From: Leptospiraceae bacterium
GTDB lineage: Bacteria > Spirochaetota > Leptospiria > Leptospirales > Leptonemataceae
Assembly (NCBI GenBank): GCA_020441005.1
Contig: JAGRNA010000159.1
Span: forward strand, 1-33,405
Reading direction: 5' to 3'
DNA length: 33,405 nucleotides
The first letter of the stretch is position 1. Each line of letters starts with the position of its first letter. Positions 16,050 to 23,568 of the stretch are shown here, in pieces. Under the pieces are notes generated by a model that was not told where the DNA came from, ran no database searches, and was given only the letters and a program-made list of their open reading frames with translations. The position numbers were made by a program, and so were the translations under genes.

Positions 16050-16559
16050 TTAAGCTGGTGAAGTTTGCACCGCAGCAATCAAAGCCCGCACCTGATTTTG
16101 CACCAGATTTGCCTCGCTCAGGGCCTGTTCGGGGGTGTTGCAACCGGTGATGGTACTGTCCATTGCGCGCAGTGTACGGATCAGGGATTCAAGACCCGAC
16201 CAACCCCGGGCCCGATTGCTGTAGGCATTGGTTACGGCGACCGGTTTTTGATTGATTTCGCCCGAAGATACCAGCCAATCAAGTGCATTTTTCAACACGC
16301 CTGGTATGCCGTGCCCATATTCAGGGCAGGCAAACAGAACCGCCTGGGCTTGTTCACAGGTTTGACGAAAGCGCACCACGGAATCGTGCAGTGGCCGGCC
16401 GCTTAAATCCAGGTCGGGGTTATAGGGCGGGAGTGTATCCAGGGCGCAAAAAACCGGCATGTTGATGCGGCCCTTGCCGAGTGCAGCTACTGTGTGCAGC
16501 ATTTTTGTGTTTGTAGAGGCTTTGCGGATGCTGCCGGAGATGCCCAGGATTTGAATCAT
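16050..16559 (-). CDS. NADPH-dependent FMN reductase-family flavoprotein
   Basis: 169 residues with a flavodoxin-like fold. The N-terminal strand and loop ILGISGSIRKASTNTKML contains the phosphate-binding GSxRxxSxNT motif of NADPH-dependent FMN reductases, and PEYGHGIPGVLKNALDWLVSS (79-99) is the second family hallmark that contacts the flavin. Length agrees with the family. These enzymes reduce FMN or quinones and azo compounds using NAD(P)H; chromate reductase ChrR and SsuE/ArsH are relatives. A specific substrate cannot be assigned. The gene is on the same strand as the psr operon but more than 650 bases away, so it is probably a separate unit. No strong ribosome site is seen before the ATG at 16559. 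Confidence 0.85.
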   Translation of the reverse strand: MIQILGISGSIRKASTNTKMLHTVAALGKGRINMPVFCALDTLPPYNPDLDLSGRPLHDSVVRFRQTCEQAQAVLFACPEYGHGIPGVLKNALDWLVSSGEINQKPVAVTNAYSNRARGWSGLESLIRTLRAMDSTITGCNTPEQALSEANLVQNQVRALIAAVQTSPA

Positions 16560-16629
16560 GCTGTCAATGGATCAGGGACCAGGAGTTTGTCAAGCCGGTC
16601 AATCAACCCGGAGTGTTTGGACTGCCTGC

Positions 16630-16755
16630 ATGCTCTATCTAAAAAGGATAGCCGCAGGCCAGGCAGGAAAAAAACGATTTGCCTTGCTTTTTTGTCTGGC
16701 TGCATCTGGCTTGTTGGTACTGATGATTAACAAAGTAATGGAGATCACTCTATGA
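16630..16755 (+). CDS. Possible 41-residue membrane peptide overlapping the next start
   Basis: ATG at 16630 gives MLYLKRIAAGQAGKKRFALL followed by a hydrophobic segment (FCLAASGLLVLMI) and a stop at 16753-16755 that overlaps the next gene's start as ATGA. Basic residues followed by one membrane helix give a sensible small membrane protein, or a translation-coupling leader. No good ribosome site is visible and the length is small, so chance is a serious alternative. Confidence 0.25.
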   Translation: MLYLKRIAAGQAGKKRFALLFCLAASGLLVLMINKVMEITL

Positions 16756-17468
16756 CACCATCCAGCATCAGCGCTACCGCAGCGCAAGCCATCCAGGTCT
16801 ACGGCGGCCTGGAGCGCTGGCAAAGCGCCAAAACAATCGAAGCGGAAGTCAGCGTCTCTGGACTGGCCTTTCGCATGAAGCGCCGACCCTTTTTCGATCA
16901 TGCCAAAATCACAATGGATGTGCATACACCGCACTCCCGGCTGACACCGATCGGCAAAGGGCCGGCAGTGAGCGGGGTCTTGCATGGTCATCACGTAAAA
17001 CTTGTGGATGGCAGCGGCAAGGTGCTCGCCGAGCGGCAAAACGCCCGGGCCGCCTTTGGCTGGAATCGGCGCCTGTTTTTTTGGGACGATCTGGACATGG
17101 CCTATTTTGCCAACTACGCCTTCTGGAATTATTTTACCTTGCCGGCCCTGCTGGCCAATACCGCGATCGAGTGGCGTGAACAAAAAGCCGGCATCCTGGA
17201 CGCCCGCTTCCCGGCGGCGATTCCGACCCATAGCCATAAGCAGCGCTTTTATTTTGATACCTTCAGCGGATTACTAAAACAACATAACTATACCGCTGAC
17301 ATTATCAGCGTCATGGCGTATGCCGCCAATGTTGTGCTTGAGCACCAAAGCATGGACGGCTGGCCGTTTGCGGTGCGGCGCCAGGTGAGTCCACAGTTGG
17401 GAGGCAGTCATTCACTGGGCGTGCCGGTTCTGATTGATATCCATGTGCACCGCTTTCAACTATCATAA
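16752..17468 (+). CDS. Conserved hypothetical protein, 238 residues
   Basis: The start MTPSSISATAAQAIQVYGGLERWQ resembles the opening of many proteins with a LolA/LppX-like half-barrel, where an 'A-x-x-A-x-GG-x-x-x-W' helix precedes long beta strands. Further marks: FRMKRRPFFDHAKITMDVH, GVLHGHHVKLVDGSG, WDDLDMAYFANYAFWNYFTLPALL and ARFPAAIPTHSHKQRFYFD. I recall hypothetical proteins with the same WDDLDMAYFAGYA-type core in many bacteria but no known function. No signal peptide on this start. A GGAG site lies about 9 nt upstream of the ATG at 16752. A lipid-binding or lipoprotein-localisation-like fold is only a guess from the strand pattern. Confidence 0.7.
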   Translation: MTPSSISATAAQAIQVYGGLERWQSAKTIEAEVSVSGLAFRMKRRPFFDHAKITMDVHTPHSRLTPIGKGPAVSGVLHGHHVKLVDGSGKVLAERQNARAAFGWNRRLFFWDDLDMAYFANYAFWNYFTLPALLANTAIEWREQKAGILDARFPAAIPTHSHKQRFYFDTFSGLLKQHNYTADIISVMAYAANVVLEHQSMDGWPFAVRRQVSPQLGGSHSLGVPVLIDIHVHRFQLS

Positions 17469-17623
17469 CCAATTGATACAAGTCGAATGCGATTATTTCG
17501 GACGAAACGCAACGCTTGCCAGGCGATTGCGATGCAGCATGCGGCCACGCTCTTGTTCGTGCCAGGGGACCTGCAGAGCGGGGCAGCCCAGGGTGGCCTG
17601 CCTGGAAAAGTGGAGACCTGGAA

Positions 17624-18604
17624 TTATAAAACTCCCGACTGCAGCTTTGCATCTGCCATGACCAGGGTGTGATCCGAATAGCGCTCCGAGCCTTGAAAGG
17701 CCAGACGCCCGGGTGCGCTCCATTGCAGACCGCGACCCAGTAGCCAGTCCAGTCGCGCTCGATAGATGCCGCCAAATTTCCGGAATGTGATATCACGCCG
17801 CGAATCAAATGGATCTCGTAGTCCCCGGACCAGATCCGGTAGACCATCCAGGCCGGCAGGCAAAGGCGCAAGCGAACGCGGATCGCTCAAGAGTTGTTCC
17901 CAGATGGATCCTTCGCTCCGGCCCCAAAAGCGCCATGTCCACGGGTCCCAGCTAACCGGATGCAGTCGGGCGATCCCATGCGCAAGGGTATTTAAATCGC
18001 CCCCAATCACCAGGGGACCGGATCGCATTTCCGGTTGTTCCAGCAGCTCTTGTAGTTGACGCAAACGGCCAGGCATACCGCAACGGTTTTCCAGATGCGT
18101 GCATGCCAAAGAGACTTTGCCCCACGGTGTATCACAATCCGCTAGCAAGGCATTACGGGCGCCCTCGCGCGGTTCATAGCGACGGCTGTGATGCCATACG
18201 AATGGTTTATGTTGATAGACATGACAGCGCGGCGCATCCAGATCAAAACAGCTCAGAATTGCGTTGCCATGCACCCCGCCACCTTGTAACCGGGGTGTGC
18301 GGCGTGGCGAGTGCAGTTCCCGGAATTCAACGCCATAAACAGCCTGCATGGAAAGTGCCACGGCGATTTCATTTAGAATGTTCTTGTTACCGGTTCGTTC
18401 GCACAGCCAGTCCACTTCTTGCAGCAGAATGATATGCGCTCTGCATTGCTGTAAGGTCTTGATGATCCCCTCGAGCTGGTAGCCGCGCTCAATATTCCAG
18501 CTGGCTATCCGCAGGTTGGCATGAATGGACTGCGGGGCAGTATTCCGGGGGCGAAAATCAATAACTGTAAACTCGCCCGGAGATGGAAGTGCGACTGGAT
18601 CCAT
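17624..18604 (-). CDS. Endonuclease/exonuclease/phosphatase (EEP) family protein
   Basis: 326 residues from the ATG at 18604; an in-frame TTG at 18640 adds 12 residues and neither has a clear ribosome site. The EEP fold motifs are all present: ASWNIERG (N37), LLQEVD (E63, metal), the H of THLEN (H170), IGGDLNT (D203, N205) and YSDHTLV (D311, H312) at the end. So the catalytic site looks complete. The family covers AP endonucleases, sphingomyelinases, inositol phosphatases and DNases; there is no signal peptide, which argues against a secreted sphingomyelinase. The divergent neighbour starts about 120 nt away. Substrate unknown. Confidence 0.85.
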   Translation of the reverse strand: MDPVALPSPGEFTVIDFRPRNTAPQSIHANLRIASWNIERGYQLEGIIKTLQQCRAHIILLQEVDWLCERTGNKNILNEIAVALSMQAVYGVEFRELHSPRRTPRLQGGGVHGNAILSCFDLDAPRCHVYQHKPFVWHHSRRYEPREGARNALLADCDTPWGKVSLACTHLENRCGMPGRLRQLQELLEQPEMRSGPLVIGGDLNTLAHGIARLHPVSWDPWTWRFWGRSEGSIWEQLLSDPRSLAPLPAGLDGLPDLVRGLRDPFDSRRDITFRKFGGIYRARLDWLLGRGLQWSAPGRLAFQGSERYSDHTLVMADAKLQSGVL

Positions 18605-18727
18605 AGCGCTACTGTCAAGGAGGACCGGCCCCGGATACAAGCAAGATCAAAACGATGATTGGTTTGCTGGATCCCGGCAAGGTGCTGAAAGTAGCCAGGT
18701 TCTGATTAAAATTTCCGATAAACAAGT

Positions 18728-20668
18728 GTGCAGAAGCGCGTGCAAAAGAGGACACTGCTGTACCTGCAGGCTATGCTTGTGGTTTGCCTGGCTGATCTTG
18801 CTTGTGTCCGCCTGGGTGCCCAGCAAAGGGCAGAGACGGTAGCTGTACAAACTCCCGCACAATTGTTCACGGCCAATCAAATCCAGCAGCTGGAGACACG
18901 CTGGCAGACTGATCCCGGGCAGGCGGATCAAATTCTGGCCGCTGTGCGTCAATTGCTGGATCAGTATTTTACCCAGTTCGTGGCCGATCGACGCATTCAA
19001 GACGAGCGTGCCTGGCAGGATTATCGCAATCAACGCTGGAGTCAAAATCAGAATCGTTTGCAAGCCCTGGCCCGTGAGCGTCGAACGCAGCCCGGTTATT
19101 ATCTAGGCGAGGCTCCCTACCTGAAACGGCTTTTTATATTACTTGGCAAGGCCTATGAATCGCCGGCCAAAAATGACCAGGCCCGCGCCAACTGGGCCTA
19201 TAGTATGGCCCTGCGCTACGGGTACCGGGTGCGTAGTAGCGATCCGCTGCCCTTGCAAACCGAGGCCGAGCGTCAGGCAGCCTGGCTGGCTATGCTGCGC
19301 AGTTTCGCGGATCCCGCTCACATGGCAGAGATGTCCAATCCCGAGTGGCGCGCTGCGGCCGAGCGCTTCCAACAGCTTTTTGGACGTTGGGTTGCCAATC
19401 ACAAACAGTGCGAACAATTGCAGCAGGATGTCTATGCCGTTGAGGCGCGCATGGCTCGTAACCAGGCGAGCCCGGCGGAGCGCAATCGTTTGCAAAATGA
19501 GCGTGATCAGGTCTGTCGTCAAAAGAACCTGGATCAGGATGGTCTGGAACAGATCCGCAGCGGGGACTATGCGAACTGGCGACGCGCCAGTGCGGCCCAG
19601 GACGCCTGGTTGGCCTGGCGTTTGGCTGAGCTTGCGCGTGTGCTGGATCAAAAAGCCTGGCAAGCCAGACTGGATTCCAATCCCGATTCTTTTCTACGTA
19701 ATAATGGTAATCGAATCCAAAGCAATCACACCCGTAAGCGGGACTCCGCCGCCTATGTGCAATTTCTGGAGTTAGCCCAATATATCGAACCTGATAATCT
19801 GCAATATCTGGACTTGCTGAGCGAGTTTTATTGGGCAGCCGGCAAGGCCGAGGTGGCCCTCGCCTGGCAAGAACGGTGGATGGAGCAGTCTCAAAACCAA
19901 AATGCCGCAAGCAATGCCGAACGTGCCCGGCAATTTGCGCGCTTGGCGGCCATCCAAAGCTCCTTGCAGCGATTTGTGCCGGCAACGCAAGCCCTGTTTG
20001 AGGCAATCAAGTTGGCTGATAATGAGGAGCAAAAAATGCTTTGGCAGGGCCGACTGGCTGATCTCGATTATCGCTATACCGGCAACTGGCAACGAGCCCA
20101 ACGGCTCTATAATCAGGAGCTTGTCCGTCTAAACGGACTGAATCCGGGGGCGATGAGTGCGAATCAGCTCCAAATTCATACCAGTCGCCAGTATACCATC
20201 TATCAGCGCCTGGCGCGCATTGCGCGTCAAAATCGTCTGGATAAGGTCGAACAGGACAGCTTGCAAGCGGCACGCGGGATCTGGCAAACCATGCAAATGC
20301 AACAAAAGGATTTGTTGGTGCAAAAGACTACGCTCGAACAGGAATTATTGTCGTTGCAGGCCAAACTGGTGGCCACCGCAGATGCAGAAGCCCAAAGCCG
20401 TTTTTATCAGCTCAGGCGCCGCGACCTGCCCGCGATCGACCAGGATCTGGCAGCCTGGGAACGAAGCATGCAGGTTCTACAGTACCCCCAATTACTGCAG
20501 CGCCTGGCACAGCTAAGTTTTGCCCGTCAGAATTTCAGCGATACGCGTCTTTATTTGCGTGAGATCAGTCAGGTCGGCAATTCCGGGGAAGTCACAAGCG
20601 CACGTCGCAATCTTGATCAACTTGACAAGATTCTGAGCGACGGGATTCTGCGACCCATGCCCTGGTAA
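18728..20668 (+). CDS. Exported helical protein, unknown function
   Basis: 646 residues from a GTG at 18728; an in-frame ATG lies 16 codons on, within the hydrophobic segment. Residues about 9-32 (TLLYLQAMLVVCLADLACVR) form a signal peptide or anchor, with LGAQQ a possible cleavage point. The rest is almost entirely helical, rich in Gln, Ala, Arg and Leu, with repeated AWL/ARL/RW patterns suggesting TPR-like helical hairpins (for example DNLQYLDLLSEFYWAAGKAEVALAW). The region around 480-570 looks like a coiled coil. I do not recognise a named family. Followed 147 nt later by the LOG lipoprotein gene on the same strand. A periplasmic scaffold or assembly role is conceivable but unsupported. 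Confidence 0.75.
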   Translation: MQKRVQKRTLLYLQAMLVVCLADLACVRLGAQQRAETVAVQTPAQLFTANQIQQLETRWQTDPGQADQILAAVRQLLDQYFTQFVADRRIQDERAWQDYRNQRWSQNQNRLQALARERRTQPGYYLGEAPYLKRLFILLGKAYESPAKNDQARANWAYSMALRYGYRVRSSDPLPLQTEAERQAAWLAMLRSFADPAHMAEMSNPEWRAAAERFQQLFGRWVANHKQCEQLQQDVYAVEARMARNQASPAERNRLQNERDQVCRQKNLDQDGLEQIRSGDYANWRRASAAQDAWLAWRLAELARVLDQKAWQARLDSNPDSFLRNNGNRIQSNHTRKRDSAAYVQFLELAQYIEPDNLQYLDLLSEFYWAAGKAEVALAWQERWMEQSQNQNAASNAERARQFARLAAIQSSLQRFVPATQALFEAIKLADNEEQKMLWQGRLADLDYRYTGNWQRAQRLYNQELVRLNGLNPGAMSANQLQIHTSRQYTIYQRLARIARQNRLDKVEQDSLQAARGIWQTMQMQQKDLLVQKTTLEQELLSLQAKLVATADAEAQSRFYQLRRRDLPAIDQDLAAWERSMQVLQYPQLLQRLAQLSFARQNFSDTRLYLREISQVGNSGEVTSARRNLDQLDKILSDGILRPMPW

Positions 20669-20815
20669 GGAGCCGCTGGTTTGATCTGGAAAAGAGCGGT
20701 CTCGATTCGACGGACCTGATTGAGCACCGGATAGTCGGGCTACGTTTGCGGGCAAAAAAAACCTGTGCATCGAAAAAGAACCTTGCTCCTGTGTACCAGT
20801 CGGAGACATACGCAT

Positions 20816-21610
20816 ATGATTAAGTATAGCTTTGTTACAGTTATGTTACTAGGCCTGGCATTGCTGGTTGGCTGTCATGATCCCGATGCGCTCCAGATCA
20901 CCTTGCGGGCCAGCGATTGCGATCATCCTGGTCGCAAGGTCCCGGACGGGGAGCTGCCGACTCCAACAGATGTGGCCACCGATGTGTATTGCGCCCAGGT
21001 CGTAACACGCCGCAGCGCTCCGAAGGGCTTTGTTACGATCTTTGGCAGCGCGCGCGCCAGGCCGGGCATGATCAGCTATGAGCTGACCAGGGAATTTGCC
21101 GCGACCTGGACAAAGAAATACGGTCAGCGGTATCCGATTTTAACCGGTGGCGGCCCCGGGATTATGGAAGCCGGTAATAAAGGAGCCAAAGAAGCCGGCG
21201 GTCCCAGTCTCGGTTTCTCGACATACTTTGGAAAAGGTAACGAACCCTTGAATGCTTTTACAACCGATGGGTATGTTTTTGCCAGTTTTGCCCAACGGGA
21301 GGCGGATATGATCGACGGTGCGGTTGCCTTGATCGCCGCACCGGGTGGAGTGGGCACGGAATGGGAAATATTTGAAAGCCTGGCCAAGATTCAGACTCAC
21401 AAGAAAAGCTATGCACCGCTGATCTTGCTTGGCCCTGATATGATGTGGGAGTCTTTGTTCAAGCGTATAGAGGCCTTGAAAGCCATGAAAACGATATCTG
21501 CTGACGATGATCAGCTTTTACTGCGAGCCCGTACAGCCGCTGAGGCCGTGCAAATCATAGAACAACGTTTGCAGCTAAATGAGAAATCTGCTCTAGAAAA
21601 GGCTTCCTGA
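20816..21610 (+). CDS. LOG-family (lysine decarboxylase-like fold) protein with lipoprotein signal
   Basis: 264 residues from the ATG at 20816, chosen because GGAGA lies about 9 nt upstream and because the product then starts with a clean lipoprotein signal: MIKYSFVTVMLLGLALLVGC, with Cys20 as lipidation site. After an unrecognised stretch rich in Cys and Asp, a LOG domain follows: VTIFGSARA (73-81), LTGGGPGIMEAGNKGA (109-124), FAQREADM (158-165) and PGGVGTEWE (176-184). These include the nucleotide-binding and catalytic Arg/Glu residues of the phosphoribohydrolases that release free bases from nucleoside monophosphates. All LOG enzymes I know of are cytosolic, so a lipid-anchored one is unusual. 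An in-frame GTG at 20765 would add 17 residues and bury the signal, which seems less likely. Confidence 0.8.
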   Translation: MIKYSFVTVMLLGLALLVGCHDPDALQITLRASDCDHPGRKVPDGELPTPTDVATDVYCAQVVTRRSAPKGFVTIFGSARARPGMISYELTREFAATWTKKYGQRYPILTGGGPGIMEAGNKGAKEAGGPSLGFSTYFGKGNEPLNAFTTDGYVFASFAQREADMIDGAVALIAAPGGVGTEWEIFESLAKIQTHKKSYAPLILLGPDMMWESLFKRIEALKAMKTISADDDQLLLRARTAAEAVQIIEQRLQLNEKSALEKAS

Positions 21611-21935
21611 ATCTGCCCGGCAGTCCTGGTTTCCCTCAGGCAGATCGGAGCTGGCGAAATTCCATGTATGGCGCTCCTGCTTTTTGCAGGAGCGCTCGCA
21701 CAGGCACCGAAGCCAGGATGGCGGAGGTGCCGTCCCGCCTGTGGCGGGTCTGCGACAGGACGTCGCGGAAGAAATCGGGGCGGCCAATTGGCCGCAAAAA
21801 ACGCGCGCCGGAAAATACCATGGAGGGTATTTGCAGGCGCGCCATGTATTGTATGGTGTTTTGCATAAACGGATTTCGGTCCCTGCGATCTGAATCCTTT
21901 GTGATAAAAACGAACATGAATGACATCTGTTCTTC
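21611..21935. repeat. Hairpin-rich non-coding stretch, possible dispersed repeat
   Basis: Three strong symmetric elements lie within 172 bases: GCGCTCCTGC-TTTTT-GCAGGAGCGC at 21671-21695 (perfect 10-bp stem); GCGGCCAATTGGCCGC at 21780-21795 (perfect palindrome); and GCGCGCC with GGCGCGC at 21803-21809 and 21836-21842 enclosing AAATACC/GGTATTT (21813-21819, 21826-21832). A smaller CCCGCC-TGT-GGCGGG hairpin lies at 21734-21748. None has a T-run where a terminator needs one. Open frames cross it on both strands but do not look like protein. It resembles a REP/MITE-like repeat or a structured RNA. Confidence 0.45.
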
Positions 21936-23549
21936 ATGCAAAAAGGCTACTTTGTGCGGGGAAACGTGCAAGTGGTTTGGCATCTGATATATTTTGCATT
22001 TTATTTCCTGCTCCTGGTAGCGGCTGTGCTGGGGTTGCATTACGCGCGCATTCGGTTGATCAAAGGCCCTTTTGTGATGCTAATCTCGTTTCTGTGGTTC
22101 CTGATCTATCTATTGGGGCACCTGAATTACAAGATTGTCGTTCCTTTCGGTGATCATTGGAGCCTGACAATCCGCTACTCATCGGCCTTGTATACGGTGA
22201 TTTTTGCCGGAATACTAGTTGTCTATATTTGCGAGGGAGTTGCCGCCGCGCGCTCCCTGATCTGGGTATCGCTGGGGGCGCAGCTGGTGTTGGCCGTCTC
22301 GCAGATTTTTTTGTTTTATCTCGCCCTGCCGTGGCTGGAACTGGATGCGGAACTCCGAAGTGCGTCGGTAGTAATTTTCAAGCCTTCTTTCTGGCGGCTG
22401 GGAGTGGGGATTTTCAGCGCCGCGATAGATTTATTTGTCGTCATAGTGCTGTTTCAGTGGCTGGTCAATCAGCTGCGGAGGGTGCCACTCGGTGTTCTGA
22501 TCTTTATGGCTCTGGCTGCGACCATGGCTCTGGATTCGATAATTTTCAACGGTCTCAGTCGTCCACATCAATTCGCGGCTGCCACCGCTTCGCACCTGGT
22601 ATTCAAGACAGTTATATCAGCTTTTCTATTCGGGCCTCTGAGCCTGTACGTTCTGATGTTTCAAAAAAAGAGTCATCTGGATCTAAGGCGCGGCAGTCTC
22701 GATATTTTTAAAAAGCTGCAGCGCATGGAAGAGGATTTGGCCAAAGCAAATGCCCAATTGCGCAAATACAATGAAGAACTGGAAGACCTGGTAGAACAGC
22801 GCACCCGCGAAGTGCGTCAGAAACAAGAGCTGATCAATCGCGAGCTGGCCATGGCGGCCGAGCTGCAGTTGGCCATGCTGCCATCAAAAAAAGGAATGGA
22901 GGATCTGGCACTGGCCAGCGAGTTCATTCCCTGTTCGGTTGTATCGGGTGATCTGTACACATTCGGACGCTTGAGCGATAATCGCTACTTTTGTTTCATG
23001 GGTGACATTTCGGGCCATGGGGTTGCTAGCGCCCTGGTTGGAACGATGTGCTCCATGTCCCTGTCGCGCTTGAATCTCAGGGAGGTGGAGCCGCAAGCAG
23101 TTTTGCAGCATATCTCGCAGGAAATAGAGGAAATTTCGCAGGATCACTATCTCACAGCTGTATATATGGATATTGATATCAACAAACGCATTCTAAAATA
23201 TGCCAGCGGCGCGCACGTCGAGCCCCTGCTTGTGACCCCTGCTGGCAGGCATGTCTTTTTGGATCCGACTGGCAGTCTGATCGGCACCGGTTTGAGTGCA
23301 AAGTATACTCAGAAAAAAGTGCGCTACAAAAAAGGAACCAAATTGCTGCTATACACCGATTGTGTGGTGGAGCATATGAATGCCAATCGCGAACAGTTTG
23401 GTCGGGCCCGCCTGATGGAAGTTGTGCTTGCCTGGCATACCCGCTCAGTGGGCAAAATGAAAAAAGAATTGCTCAAGGCTCTACGTGAGCATGGTCAAGG
23501 CATGGCTTATCAGGACGATTTAAGTCTGTTAATCATGGAACTACCCTGA
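21936..23549 (+). CDS. Membrane-anchored SpoIIE-type (PP2C-like) serine phosphatase
   Basis: 537 residues. The first 245 contain about seven membrane helices; their pattern (IRYSSALYTVIFAGILVVYICEG and later helices) is compatible with a VUT/YhhQ-like module, but this is tentative. A coiled coil at about 255-310 (QRMEEDLAKANAQLRKYNEE) links to a SpoIIE phosphatase domain: AAELQLAMLP (307-316), VVSGDLYTF (D339), FMGDISGHGVASAL (D357), KLLLYTDCVVE (D475) and YQDDLSLLIM (D527, D528). The metal-binding aspartates are all present. Such proteins typically dephosphorylate an anti-anti-sigma factor in partner-switching; no such partner is in the window. Start ATG at 21936 lacks a clear ribosome site. 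The gene converges on clpA with a 19-nt gap. Confidence 0.85.
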   Translation: MQKGYFVRGNVQVVWHLIYFAFYFLLLVAAVLGLHYARIRLIKGPFVMLISFLWFLIYLLGHLNYKIVVPFGDHWSLTIRYSSALYTVIFAGILVVYICEGVAAARSLIWVSLGAQLVLAVSQIFLFYLALPWLELDAELRSASVVIFKPSFWRLGVGIFSAAIDLFVVIVLFQWLVNQLRRVPLGVLIFMALAATMALDSIIFNGLSRPHQFAAATASHLVFKTVISAFLFGPLSLYVLMFQKKSHLDLRRGSLDIFKKLQRMEEDLAKANAQLRKYNEELEDLVEQRTREVRQKQELINRELAMAAELQLAMLPSKKGMEDLALASEFIPCSVVSGDLYTFGRLSDNRYFCFMGDISGHGVASALVGTMCSMSLSRLNLREVEPQAVLQHISQEIEEISQDHYLTAVYMDIDINKRILKYASGAHVEPLLVTPAGRHVFLDPTGSLIGTGLSAKYTQKKVRYKKGTKLLLYTDCVVEHMNANREQFGRARLMEVVLAWHTRSVGKMKKELLKALREHGQGMAYQDDLSLLIMELP

Positions 23550-23568
23550 CTTTGTCGCCCCGAAGGCT

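Noticed and set aside
15721..16143. 140-codon minus-strand frame upstream of psrA
   Set aside because: Its 5' part overlaps the flavoprotein gene in another frame, it has no ribosome site and its composition is not protein-like.
17311..17871. 186-codon minus-strand frame
   Set aside because: It overlaps the EEP-family gene and the conserved hypothetical gene, both of which have clear motifs.
21636..22040. Frames of 100-134 codons on both strands across the hairpin-rich stretch
   Set aside because: They cross perfect palindromes, disagree with each other in frame and show no conserved domain pattern; repeat-derived frames are more likely.
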